A stretch of DNA of 64,000 nt from contig JAQTZW010000006.1 in NCBI GenBank assembly GCA_028687575.1, positions 62,001 through 126,000 of the forward strand. Direction: 5' to 3'. Shown in pieces: positions 54,581 to 62,264 of the stretch. Origin of the DNA: Gallionella sp. GTDB lineage: Bacteria; Pseudomonadota; Gammaproteobacteria; Burkholderiales; Gallionellaceae. Every line of letters begins with the position of its first letter. Within the stretch, counting starts at the first letter, position 1. A program made the position numbers and the translations under genes. The notes under the pieces are model-generated. The model did no database searches. It was not told the DNA's origin and saw only the letters and a list, made by a program, of their open reading frames with translations.

Positions 54581-56956
54581 TTATCCGGCATTCTTCAGCA
54601 ACGCCTCGGGATGGCCGCGCATCGCAGCGCCGGTCGGGCAGGCCCGCACACACACCGGCCCGCCGGCGATGTCCTTGCACATATCGCACTTGACAGCCTT
54701 TTTCGGCGCATCGGTGTCGGCAGCCGCCTCCTGCCGGGCCTGTCCCAGCAATATCTGCCAGAAACTGCGCGGCGGGTATTCCCGCTCCGCCGCCATGCGG
54801 ATCACGCCATACGGACAATTCCGCTGGCAGTTGCCGCAACCGATGCAGTTGTCGCCGATGTACACCTCGCCATCAACCGCGCGATGGATGGCATCCGGCG
54901 GGCAATCCTTCATGCAGTGCGGATGTTCGCAATGCCGGCAGGAAGTCGGCACATGAATCTGCGCCCAGGTCGCGCCCGCCTCCCGGTCCAGCCGGGACGC
55001 GCCGCCGTGGGAATCGGCGCAGGCGCTCTCGCAGTTGTTGCAGCGGATGCAGCGCGCGTAGTCTATCAGCAGCACATCGGCGGCCTCGCCCACGCCCTGC
55101 TCCATCAGGAAATTGATCACCCCCTCCGCCTGCCCGGTGCGCTGCCCGTCGCGCACGTTCTCAAGGTAGCGGCTGCCGATCTTGCCGCGCAATCCGGTAT
55201 TGCGGCCCAGCACCTCGCCGACCCGCGCCGCTTCGAGCAGCACCACTTCGGCGGGAGAGGCCGCCCGCACCGTCGCCGACCGGGGCTGGCTGGAAAGCAG
55301 TGCCATCTCGCCGACATAATTGCCCGCCGGCAAATACGCCAGCACCACGTCCCGCCCCTCGCTGCGGCGCGACACCGTGACCGAGCCGCGCCGGATCAGG
55401 TGCAGCCCGTCCGCCGCGTCCCCCTCGGCAAACACCGTGTCGCCCATCGCATAGCTTCTGACCTGCGCGCCCTGCACCAGATAGTCAATCTCCCGCTCCG
55501 GCAGCACGGTGTCCAGACAGCGCGCCACCACCCGCTTCAACGCCACCTCGTCCAGCTTGCGCTGCACCCCCTTGACCGCATGCAGCAGCTTCAACATCGC
55601 GCGGCGCGGTGTCTCGACCAGCACGCAATCCTGACTTGCCACCGCCGTACCGGAACGGCGACGGCCCGACAGCAGGCTCATCTCGCCGAAGAATTCGCCC
55701 TCGCGCAGGCCGAACACGGCAGCCACCCCCTGCCGGTCCGTGGTCTCGATGGCAATGCCGCCGGACAGGATGGAATAGAAACTGTTGCTGTAATCGTTAC
55801 TCTGGAACACCACTTCGCCACGCGGCAACACCCGCAAGCTGCTGCCCAGCATGAATTCGCGCAGTTGCAGCGTGGTGAGCGACGCCAGCAGCGGCATTTT
55901 CTGTCGGAGCAGCGCCACCCCCTCGCTCACCGAGGCGATCCCCGGCACGCCGGCAAATTTCGCCGCCAGCAACGCTTCGTCCGCCGGTGCGACCGGATGG
56001 CCCAGGATGGCCTCGATCACCTCGTAGCCCTGATTCATCGCCTGCTTGATCAGCGGATAACCCGCCAGCGCGCCGATGATGTACAGCCCCGGCACGTTGG
56101 ATTCGTAATGCTCCGACAACTCCGGCAAGGCGGTCGAATCGCCGGACGGGAAAGCCACGCCGAACCGCTCCAGCAGCGGGCGCGGCGGCTTCGCGCCGAT
56201 GCGGGCGATGACGCGGTGGCAGGCTATCCGCTCCAGCCCCTGTTGCGTTTGTGCGACATAAACCAGCGGGAAATCACCGCTCTGCTGCTCGATGGATTCC
56301 GTCCGGCTGCCGAGCCGGGTCTCGATGCTTCCTTGGGCGACCGCCGCCATCAGCCGCTCGTGATTGGCGGCCGCGCAGTCGCCGAATTCCTCGTTGCGGT
56401 TCACCAGAATGACGCGATTCTGACCGGCCAGCCCCAGCGCGTTCTCCACGCCCGCATCGCCGCCGCCCACCACCACGATGGTCTCGCCGCAAAATTCATC
56501 CGGGTCATCCAGCTGGTATTGCACCCCCGGCAGCTCGCCGCCCGGCACCTCCAGCTTGCGGATATTGCCCTGCAAGCCGATCGCCAGCACCACTTGCCCG
56601 GCCTGCACGGTCGCGCCATCCGCCAGCGTGACGCAAAAATCGCCGCGCTGCCCGGCGATGTCCGTCACCCGCGCATTCAGCCGCAGCTTGATGCCGAGTT
56701 GCACTGCCCCGGCCTGCCAGCAAGCCAGGATGTCCTCGCGCAAACCGGCGGCGAAGGCAAGACTGCTGCGCAGCGGCAACTGCGCGGGCTCGGCCATCAC
56801 CGCCTTGCCTTTCTGGAAATGATGCAGAGTGTCGGCCAGACGGGGCGAGGCCTCCAGCAGCAGATGCGATGCCCCCGATTCCGCCGCCCGCGCCGCCGCC
56901 GACAACCCGCCCGGGCCGGCCCCCACAATCACAATGTCAAACTTTTCAACCATCAA
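54581..56956 (-). CDS. FAD-dependent oxidoreductase with two cNMP-binding domains and a four-cluster ferredoxin tail
   Basis: Protein of 791 residues. N-terminal FAD domain (1-300) with VIVGAGPGGLSAAARAAESG and NAD(P)-type motif IVVVGGGDAGVENALGLA; there is no CxxC of thioredoxin reductase. Two cyclic-nucleotide-binding domains follow (about 345-470, with FSNDYSNSFYSILSGGIAIE-like sequence and GEFFGEMSLLSGRRRSGTA; about 480-600, with VFAEGDAADGLHLIRRGSVT and GNYVGEMALLSSQPRSATV). The last 160 residues carry four [4Fe-4S] motifs (CIRCNNCESAC, CRHCEHPHCMKDCP, CIGCGNCQRNCP, CDMCKD...CVRACP). It likely takes electrons from NAD(P)H and passes them to the cytochrome b encoded next; the cNMP domains suggest allosteric control. 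Confidence 0.85.
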   Translation of the reverse strand: MMVEKFDIVIVGAGPGGLSAAARAAESGASHLLLEASPRLADTLHHFQKGKAVMAEPAQLPLRSSLAFAAGLREDILACWQAGAVQLGIKLRLNARVTDIAGQRGDFCVTLADGATVQAGQVVLAIGLQGNIRKLEVPGGELPGVQYQLDDPDEFCGETIVVVGGGDAGVENALGLAGQNRVILVNRNEEFGDCAAANHERLMAAVAQGSIETRLGSRTESIEQQSGDFPLVYVAQTQQGLERIACHRVIARIGAKPPRPLLERFGVAFPSGDSTALPELSEHYESNVPGLYIIGALAGYPLIKQAMNQGYEVIEAILGHPVAPADEALLAAKFAGVPGIASVSEGVALLRQKMPLLASLTTLQLREFMLGSSLRVLPRGEVVFQSNDYSNSFYSILSGGIAIETTDRQGVAAVFGLREGEFFGEMSLLSGRRRSGTAVASQDCVLVETPRRAMLKLLHAVKGVQRKLDEVALKRVVARCLDTVLPEREIDYLVQGAQVRSYAMGDTVFAEGDAADGLHLIRRGSVTVSRRSEGRDVVLAYLPAGNYVGEMALLSSQPRSATVRAASPAEVVLLEAARVGEVLGRNTGLRGKIGSRYLENVRDGQRTGQAEGVINFLMEQGVGEAADVLLIDYARCIRCNNCESACADSHGGASRLDREAGATWAQIHVPTSCRHCEHPHCMKDCPPDAIHRAVDGEVYIGDNCIGCGNCQRNCPYGVIRMAAEREYPPRSFWQILLGQARQEAAADTDAPKKAVKCDMCKDIAGGPVCVRACPTGAAMRGHPEALLKNAG

Positions 56957-57039
56957 TCAGCATCCTGAAATGCTCGCCAGGCCTGGGCGAATGGCGAATG
57001 CCGCCCGTCCGGCATTCCTGCGCGCTGCGCAGAATAGTA

Positions 57040-57065
57040 GTAGGGCGGGTCACACCCGCCAACCC
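57040..57065 (+). repeat. REP, left copy
   Basis: Stem GGCGGGT (57044-57050)/ACCCGCC (57054-57060) with loop CAC, followed by AACCC. Confidence 0.9.
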
Positions 57066-57069
57066 ACCC

Positions 57070-57630
57070 TCATTCACCAAATCGCCCTCCGGATTCTTCC
57101 TCACCGGTTGCCCAATCGGGCGGATAGATACCTGCCTTTACATACCGGTTAAAACTGGAGTACGGCCAATCTGCCACGCATTTTACATAGCCGTGCTTGA
57201 CCGGATTCCAATGAATGTAATCCGCATGCCGGGCAAAATCTCGCTCGTCACGAATTTGATGTTCCCAGTAGCGGTTCTGCCAAAGTGTGCCTTGACGCTT
57301 TTGCTTGCGGCGCTCGGTCAGGTATTCGTCACGCGCCAACCTGATGCCACAATGTTGCGTCACCGCAGTTTTAATCAAACGCCAACGCGTGGCGAAATCC
57401 GCATCCCCCGGCGGCAACGTCCACAGACAATGCAGGTGATCCGGCAACAACACCCATGCGTGAATTGCAAAGGGAAGCGTTGTTCTCACGGCATCAATCG
57501 CCTCGCGCAATGCAGTCCGCACGTCCGCCTCCACCAGCAGCGGCTGGCGGCGCAGGGTAGTAACCGTGAAGAAATAGCAGCCTCCTTCAGTGTTGGAACG
57601 GCGATAGTTGGGCATGGCATTACGGTTCAA
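57070..57630 (-). CDS. REP-associated tyrosine transposase (RAYT)
   Basis: Protein of up to 186 residues; a start at MPNYRRS (57615) gives 181. Y1-transposase features: CYFFTVTTLRRQPLL at the start, the metal-binding H-x-H in AWVLLPDHLHCLW, and the downstream YIHWNPVKHGY, whose tyrosine is the likely nucleophile. It is complete and flanked by REPs, so it probably still mobilises them. RAYTs are domesticated and usually vertically inherited. Confidence 0.92.
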   Translation of the reverse strand: MNRNAMPNYRRSNTEGGCYFFTVTTLRRQPLLVEADVRTALREAIDAVRTTLPFAIHAWVLLPDHLHCLWTLPPGDADFATRWRLIKTAVTQHCGIRLARDEYLTERRKQKRQGTLWQNRYWEHQIRDERDFARHADYIHWNPVKHGYVKCVADWPYSSFNRYVKAGIYPPDWATGEEESGGRFGE

Positions 57631-57633
57631 ATT

Positions 57634-57661
57634 GGGTTGTGGCGGGTGTGACCCGCCCTAC
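57634..57661 (-). repeat. REP, right inverted copy
   Basis: Stem GGCGGGT (57641-57647)/ACCCGCC (57651-57657) with loop GTG. The reverse complement matches the left copy except for two extra bases in the tail. Confidence 0.9.
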
Positions 57662-57811
57662 CTTGCTACATATTTGTTCGGTGCAATCACAAATCCTGAG
57701 AAAATCACTGCGGAACTTTTTGCGGGGTCGCCACTCTGAATCGTGCCTGTCGTTACATCGAGCAGTTAGCGTGGAAACTTCAGGCATTCCAATTCTCAAT
57801 GAGGTGTAAAA

Positions 57812-57922
57812 GTGAAAAAAGTCTATTCGGAAGTTGCCCGTTTTGTTCGTTGGGTCGTAGCGGCCGTGGTGTCGTTCATCGTCGCGCTCCCGACTCTCTT
57901 TTCTTTCAGTACATCCCTGTAG
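57812..57922 (+). CDS. Small hydrophobic protein, 36 residues
   Basis: GTG start with GAGG eight bases upstream, inside a 310-base stretch with no other gene. The peptide begins KKVYSEVARFVRWVVAAV and continues with a membrane helix (SFIVALPTLFSF). The charge pattern suits a small inner-membrane protein. No family is recognised. Short length makes chance possible. Confidence 0.4.
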   Translation: MKKVYSEVARFVRWVVAAVVSFIVALPTLFSFSTSL

Positions 57923-57971
57923 TCCCGTCAAAGTCCGCGCCACCACTCTCCTCCCGGGCGGCGCGGCATCC

Positions 57972-58613
57972 TTATTCTTTTGGCTTGCCGTATCCCACGA
58001 ACTGCCGCTGCGCGTCGGCGAATTCTGCCGGCGTGAGCAGCACCGGCTCGCCGACGACCAGCGCGCGCAAATATAGCTCGCTCAGATTTTCGACTTCCAC
58101 GGTATTGCGATAGGCATCGGCAAGATTGTTGCCTGCCGCGATCATGCCGTGGTTGGCCAGCAGGCAGGCGCGGCGCTCCCGCATCGCCAGCAGCGCATTC
58201 TCGGACAGCGCCTGCGTGCCGAAGGTGGCGTATGCGGCGCAGCGCAGGCTATCGCCGCCCAGCAGCGCCAGCATGTAGTGGAATGGCGGAATGTCGCGGC
58301 GCAGACAAGCCAGCGCGGTCGCGGCGTTGGAATGGGTGTGGATCACCGCGCCGAATTCGGGGCGCTGCGCGTAGATGTCGCGATGGAACAGCCATTCGCT
58401 GGAAGGCTGCCAGCGCCCGTGCGCGCGGCCCGACATTTCCACGAACACGATGTCGTCCTCGGTCAGCCCCTCCGCGCCGAAGCCGGACGGGGTAATCAAA
58501 AATCCTGCGCCGTGACGCGCGCTCAGGTTGCCCGCCGTGCCGTGGCTGAAGCCCTGCGCATCCAGTTCCTGGGTGAAGCGCACCAGTTCGGCGCGCAATG
58601 CCTGTTCGTTCAT
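57972..58613 (-). CDS. Class II aldolase/adducin family protein, probable MTA-salvage aldolase (Ald2-like) or MtnB
   Basis: Protein of 213 residues. Zinc ligands and active site of the class II aldolase fold: GTAGNLSAR, SSEWLFHRDIY (catalytic Glu region), VIHTHSN and LLANHGMI. It lies downstream of mtnP, apt and mtnA on the same strand. Two readings fit: methylthioribulose-1-phosphate dehydratase (MtnB) of the full methionine salvage, or the Ald2 aldolase of the DHAP shunt, which splits 5-methylthioribulose-1-P into DHAP and methylthioacetaldehyde. No mtnC, mtnD or mtnE is in the window, which leans to Ald2. A dispersed repeat separates it from mtnA. Confidence 0.75.
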   Translation of the reverse strand: MNEQALRAELVRFTQELDAQGFSHGTAGNLSARHGAGFLITPSGFGAEGLTEDDIVFVEMSGRAHGRWQPSSEWLFHRDIYAQRPEFGAVIHTHSNAATALACLRRDIPPFHYMLALLGGDSLRCAAYATFGTQALSENALLAMRERRACLLANHGMIAAGNNLADAYRNTVEVENLSELYLRALVVGEPVLLTPAEFADAQRQFVGYGKPKE

Positions 58614-58656
58614 TTTCTATCCCCTGATTGGATAAAACCAAATAATCTTCAGATTT

Positions 58657-58779
58657 CGTCATTCCCGCGCAAGCGGGAATCCAGCGAAAAAGCATTCCGC
58701 GAAGCGGACAAACCATTGAAATCGCTCCGCCGCACGAGGTCGGTTCAACAACTGGATTCCCGCTTGCGCGGGAATGACG
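58657..58779. repeat. Dispersed palindromic repeat, copy E
   Basis: Begins CGTCATTCCCGCGCAAGCGGGAATCCAG and ends CTGGATTCCCGCTTGCGCGGGAATGACG, with 65 or so bases between. The ends are near-perfect inverted copies. It lies between mtnA and the aldolase gene in the operon. Confidence 0.92.
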
Positions 58780-58788
58780 AGTTTTGAG

Positions 58789-59892
58789 CTACTTATCTTT
58801 CGATGATAAGGCGCTCTGTATCGCGCCCGCCTCTGCCGCCACCCGCCCGCGCTCGGTGATCAGTCCGGAAACCAACCGCGCCGGAGTCACGTCGAAACCG
58901 TAGTTGGCCGCCCTGCTGCCTTGCGGCGTCACCATCACGCGGCGCACCTGCCCGTCGTCGCACAGGCCGGAAATGTGCGTCACTTCATCCTGCCCGCGCT
59001 CCTCGATGGGTATTTCCTGCACGCCGTCCTGCAAATCCATGTCCAGCGTCGAGACCGGCATCGCCACGTAGAACGGCACGCCGTTGTCTTTTGCTGCCAG
59101 CGCCTTGAGATAGGTGCCGATCTTGTTGCACACGTCGCCTTGCGCGGTGACGCGATCAGTGCCGACGATCGCCAGATCCACCAGCCCGTGCTGCATCAGG
59201 TGTCCGCCGGCGTTGTCCACGATCACGGTGTGCGGCACACCGTGCTGCGCCAACTCCCACGCGGTTAGGCTGGCGCCCTGGTTGCGCGGACGGGTCTCGT
59301 CCACCCAGACATGCAGCGGAATGCCGGCCTCGAACGCCGCATAGACCGGCGCCAGCGCGGTTCCCCAGTCCACCGTCGCCAGCCAGCCAGCGTTGCAGTG
59401 GGTCAGCAGATTCACCATGCCGCTATTGCCGCGCGCCAGTTTTTGCCGGTGGATGTCGCGGATGATTTCCAGCCCGTGCTGCCCGATGGCCCGATTGATC
59501 TCCACATCCTGTTCCGCGATGCGCGCCGCCTCCTGCCAGGCGGCTTCGGCACGTGCAGCAGCAGGCAACGGCGACAACAGCGCGCGCATGCGCTCCACCG
59601 CCCAGCGCAGATTCACCGCCGTCGGCCTCGCCTTGACCAGCATGTCGCAAGTGGCCTGCAAGGCCGCATCCGAGGCGTGATGGCGCATGGACAGCGCCAC
59701 CCCGTAGGCCGCCGTCACACCGATCAAGGGCGCGCCGCGCACCTGCATGTCGCGTATCGCCCGCTCCGCATCGCGCATGTTTTCCAGCCGTAGCGTGACG
59801 AATTCATGCGGCAGGCGGGTCTGATCTATGATCTCGACCGCAAAGTCGGCGGTGGGCCAGATGGTGCGGGTGGGATTACCGTTGACGTTCAC
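58789..59892 (-). CDS. mtnA: S-methyl-5-thioribose-1-phosphate isomerase
   Basis: Protein of 367 residues. The family active site Cys is in [19 protein letters not shown] and the Asp in [20 protein letters not shown]; the N-terminal [17 protein letters not shown] is also typical. It isomerises methylthioribose-1-P to methylthioribulose-1-P. It starts right after the apt stop, so the genes are coupled. Confidence 0.93.
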   Translation of the reverse strand: MNVNGNPTRTIWPTADFAVEIIDQTRLPHEFVTLRLENMRDAERAIRDMQVRGAPLIGVTAAYGVALSMRHHASDAALQATCDMLVKARPTAVNLRWAVERMRALLSPLPAAARAEAAWQEAARIAEQDVEINRAIGQHGLEIIRDIHRQKLARGNSGMVNLLTHCNAGWLATVDWGTALAPVYAAFEAGIPLHVWVDETRPRNQGASLTAWELAQHGVPHTVIVDNAGGHLMQHGLVDLAIVGTDRVTAQGDVCNKIGTYLKALAAKDNGVPFYVAMPVSTLDMDLQDGVQEIPIEERGQDEVTHISGLCDDGQVRRVMVTPQGSRAANYGFDVTPARLVSGLITERGRVAAEAGAIQSALSSKDK

Positions 59893-60420
59893 TTAATCAC
59901 CTTCGAACTCGCACAACGCGAAGACTTTGTGGCCGAGTTTTTCTAGGCGGGCGCGACCGCCGATGTCGGGCAGGTCTATCACGAAGCAGCATTCGACGAC
60001 GATGCCGCCCATGTCCTCGATCAGTTTGGTGGCCGCTTCGGCGGTGCCGCCGGTAGCGATCAAATCGTCCACCAGCAGCACGCGGTCGCCCTTTTGTATC
60101 GCGTCCAGATGAATCTCGATGCGGTCGCTGCCGTATTCGAGCTGGTAGTCGCGACCCACCGTTTCGGCGGGCAGCTTGCCGCGCTTACGGATGGGCACAA
60201 AGCCCAGTCCCAACTCGTAGGCGACCGGCGTGCCGACGATGAAGCCGCGCGATTCGATGCCGGCGATCTTGTCTATCTGGATGTCTTTGTAGCGACTGAC
60301 AAGTTCCTGGATAGTGGTGCGCAGACCGACCGGGTCTTTCAACAGCGTGGTGATGTCGCGAAATTGAATTCCCTGATGCGGGTAATGCGGGACGGTACGG
60401 ATACGGGATTTGATAGGCAT
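59893..60420 (-). CDS. apt: Adenine phosphoribosyltransferase
   Basis: Protein of 175 residues. PRPP-binding loop VLLVDDLIATGGTAEAA (about 117-133) and the N-terminal FRDITTLLKDPVG are characteristic. It reclaims adenine, the by-product of MtnP in the same operon. Confidence 0.95.
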   Translation of the reverse strand: MPIKSRIRTVPHYPHQGIQFRDITTLLKDPVGLRTTIQELVSRYKDIQIDKIAGIESRGFIVGTPVAYELGLGFVPIRKRGKLPAETVGRDYQLEYGSDRIEIHLDAIQKGDRVLLVDDLIATGGTAEAATKLIEDMGGIVVECCFVIDLPDIGGRARLEKLGHKVFALCEFEGD

Positions 60421-60435
60421 GATGGGTAGTGAGGC

Positions 60436-60463
60436 GTGAAATGTGAAAAGTGAAATGTGAAAC
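60436..60463. repeat. Two tandem 14-bp units between mtnP and apt
   Basis: GTGAAATGTGAAAA followed by GTGAAATGTGAAAC fills the 49-base gap between mtnP and apt. It holds no obvious function. Confidence 0.8.
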
Positions 60464-60469
60464 GGGGAG

Positions 60470-61345
60470 CTACTCCGCGCTTTCCGGTTTTATCATTCGG
60501 CCTGCGACGGCGGACAGTTTTTCCAGCATAGCTGCGTCGCGCGCTTCTGGCGCGGTGATGATGGCGTATTGCAGCGCGCTGCGGCAGCCGCAGGCGTGGG
60601 CTTCGTCGTCGCCGTGCACCGGGTGAGCGACTTCCTTGACCAGCGCGCGCGCCTTGTCGGCGTTCTCCAGCAGCACCTTGACGATGGCATCCACGGTGAC
60701 GTGGTCGTGGTCAGGGTGCCAGCAGTCGAAATCGGTGACCATCGCCACGGTGGCGTAGCAGATCTCGGCCTCGCGGGCCAGCTTGGCCTCGGGCATATTG
60801 GTCATGCCGATCACATCGCAGCCCCACATGCGGTACAGCTTCGATTCGGCCAGACTGGAGAACTGTATCCCCTCCATCACCAGATAAGTCCCGCCGCGCA
60901 CCGCCGGGATGCCCAGTTGCTGTGCCGCCTCGAACAGATGGTCGCCCAGCCGGTTGCACACCGGTTTGGCCATCGACACGTGGGCGACCAGCCCGGTGCC
61001 GAAAAAGCTCTTCTCGCGGGCGAAGGTGCGGTCTATAAACTGATCCACGATGACGAAGGTGCCGGGCGGCAAGTCTTCGCGCAGCGAGCCGACCGCACTG
61101 ACCGAGATGATGTCGGTCACCCCCAGCCGCTTCATCGCGTCTATGTTGGCGCGGAAGTTGATGTCCGACGGCGCGATGCGGTGTCCGCGTCCATGACGCG
61201 GCAGAAAGGCGAGCGGCTGTCCTGCCAGTTCGGCCAGCAGTATTTCGTCGGAAGGTTCGCCAAAAGCCGACTCGACCTTGACCCAGCGGGCATTTTCCAG
61301 CCCCTCGATATGGTAGACGCCGCTACCGCCGATGATTCCCAGCAT
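60470..61345 (-). CDS. mtnP: S-methyl-5'-thioadenosine phosphorylase
   Basis: The ATG at 61345 gives 291 residues, preceded by GGGGA; the longer open frame upstream is unsupported. LGIIGGSGVYHIEG at the start, the phosphate site LPRHGRGHRIAPSDINFRAN and MEGIQFSSLAESKLYRMWG are of the MTAP family. It splits MTA to adenine and methylthioribose-1-P, which feed Apt and MtnA. It lies 11 bp after the PilZ gene. Confidence 0.93.
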   Translation of the reverse strand: MLGIIGGSGVYHIEGLENARWVKVESAFGEPSDEILLAELAGQPLAFLPRHGRGHRIAPSDINFRANIDAMKRLGVTDIISVSAVGSLREDLPPGTFVIVDQFIDRTFAREKSFFGTGLVAHVSMAKPVCNRLGDHLFEAAQQLGIPAVRGGTYLVMEGIQFSSLAESKLYRMWGCDVIGMTNMPEAKLAREAEICYATVAMVTDFDCWHPDHDHVTVDAIVKVLLENADKARALVKEVAHPVHGDDEAHACGCRSALQYAIITAPEARDAAMLEKLSAVAGRMIKPESAE

Positions 61346-61356
61346 GGTGTTCCCCG

Positions 61357-62247
61357 CTATTTTTCCAGAATGGATTTGTAAACAAAATTCTGCAACATGG
61401 TGAGTTCCAGACTCACGGTCTGCACGAACTCCAGCCCGTGCATAATCGCCGGCCTGCCGGTCTGGCTGTCCGGCTCGGCCCGCACATTGCGTATCATGGC
61501 CGGCACCAGAAATACCTGATTCTCGCCGTCGATCTGCAGGCGCAGCCCCACCGTCACCTTGTCGCCCTCCTTGCCGAACGTCTTGTCGGCGCGGACGCGC
61601 GCGCCGGAGATGCTCAAGTCTTCTATCACCGCCGGCAGCTTTGCGCCGCCCGCAGCCGTCTCGATGGTGCACACCAGTCTGAGCTTGATGCGTACCGCAC
61701 CACGCATATTGGCAGTCTTGACCTGTGCGGGGTAAGTCAGGTGCAGGTAGGGATAGGGTGTGAGGCAGACGCCAAGTACCGTGGTATTGAATTCATAGGT
61801 CTTGGTTCCGGAGAAACCCCGCACCTGATAGCCTTCGCCATCCTTGATGAAGACCAGTTTGTCATTCTGCATGGGATGGGACACCAAAACGCTTTTGCGC
61901 TCGACGAACCCGATCAGTTTGACGAAAAAACGGTGTTTGTCATAAGAAAAATCCTGTAGCTGGATCGCATCGCCTATCGCCAATCTGAGCGAACGCAGGT
62001 CTTCGTTCTGGCTGGCCTCGGGCGCAACCGGCTTTTCGGCGGTATCGGTGGAAACAGTCCGCTTAACGGGCGCATCGTTCAAATCGCGGTACAGGCCGTT
62101 CAACGACAAACCCTCAAGTTGACGCTGCGATTCGACCATGGCGCCCTCGCGCATCATCAGCCGGCCAAACTTGTCATACACCGCCCAGGCCAGCGGCTTG
62201 CCAATCTGGATGTCTATATGTTTGACGGGGTGCAATTGTGCATCCAT
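61357..62247 (-). CDS. PilZ/YcgR-type c-di-GMP receptor (flagellar brake family)
   Basis: About 296 residues from the ATG at 62247, preceded by AGGAAAG; earlier ATGs at 62268 and 62301 overlap alr. The N-terminal half (about 85-175) is YcgR-like (LAIGDAIQLQDFSYDKHRFF, VLVSHPMQNDKLVFIKDGEG). The C-terminal PilZ domain begins RGAVRIKLRL, continues with VIEDLSISGARVR and a beta-barrel and ends with a helix. The RxxxR and D-x-S-x-x-G residues that bind c-di-GMP are present in this form. It could respond to the GGDEF/EAL protein encoded at 28220. Its place between alr and mtnP is unexplained. Confidence 0.8.
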   Translation of the reverse strand: MDAQLHPVKHIDIQIGKPLAWAVYDKFGRLMMREGAMVESQRQLEGLSLNGLYRDLNDAPVKRTVSTDTAEKPVAPEASQNEDLRSLRLAIGDAIQLQDFSYDKHRFFVKLIGFVERKSVLVSHPMQNDKLVFIKDGEGYQVRGFSGTKTYEFNTTVLGVCLTPYPYLHLTYPAQVKTANMRGAVRIKLRLVCTIETAAGGAKLPAVIEDLSISGARVRADKTFGKEGDKVTVGLRLQIDGENQVFLVPAMIRNVRAEPDSQTGRPAIMHGLEFVQTVSLELTMLQNFVYKSILEK

Positions 62248-62264
62248 GTTGTTTTTCTTTCCTG

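Larger units (their letters stand above)
57040..57661. mobile_element. REP-RAYT-inverted REP element
   Basis: A RAYT transposase gene is flanked by two inverted copies of one palindromic repeat: GTAGGGCGGGTCACACCCGCC at 57040 and its reverse complement ending at 57661. Each contains the stem GGCGGGT-N3-ACCCGCC. This is the standard arrangement of a REP-associated transposase unit. Confidence 0.9.

Noticed and set aside
54518-56968. 816-residue open frame on the + strand opposite the flavoprotein
   Set aside because: It is antisense to a gene with clear FAD, cNMP and ferredoxin motifs, and its product is rich in His, Arg and Gln with no domain. It arises from high GC content.
61346-61672. N-terminal extension of mtnP
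   Set aside because: The extra 109 residues are Arg/Gly/Asp-rich out-of-frame sequence of the PilZ gene; the ATG at 61345 begins with the MTAP family motif.
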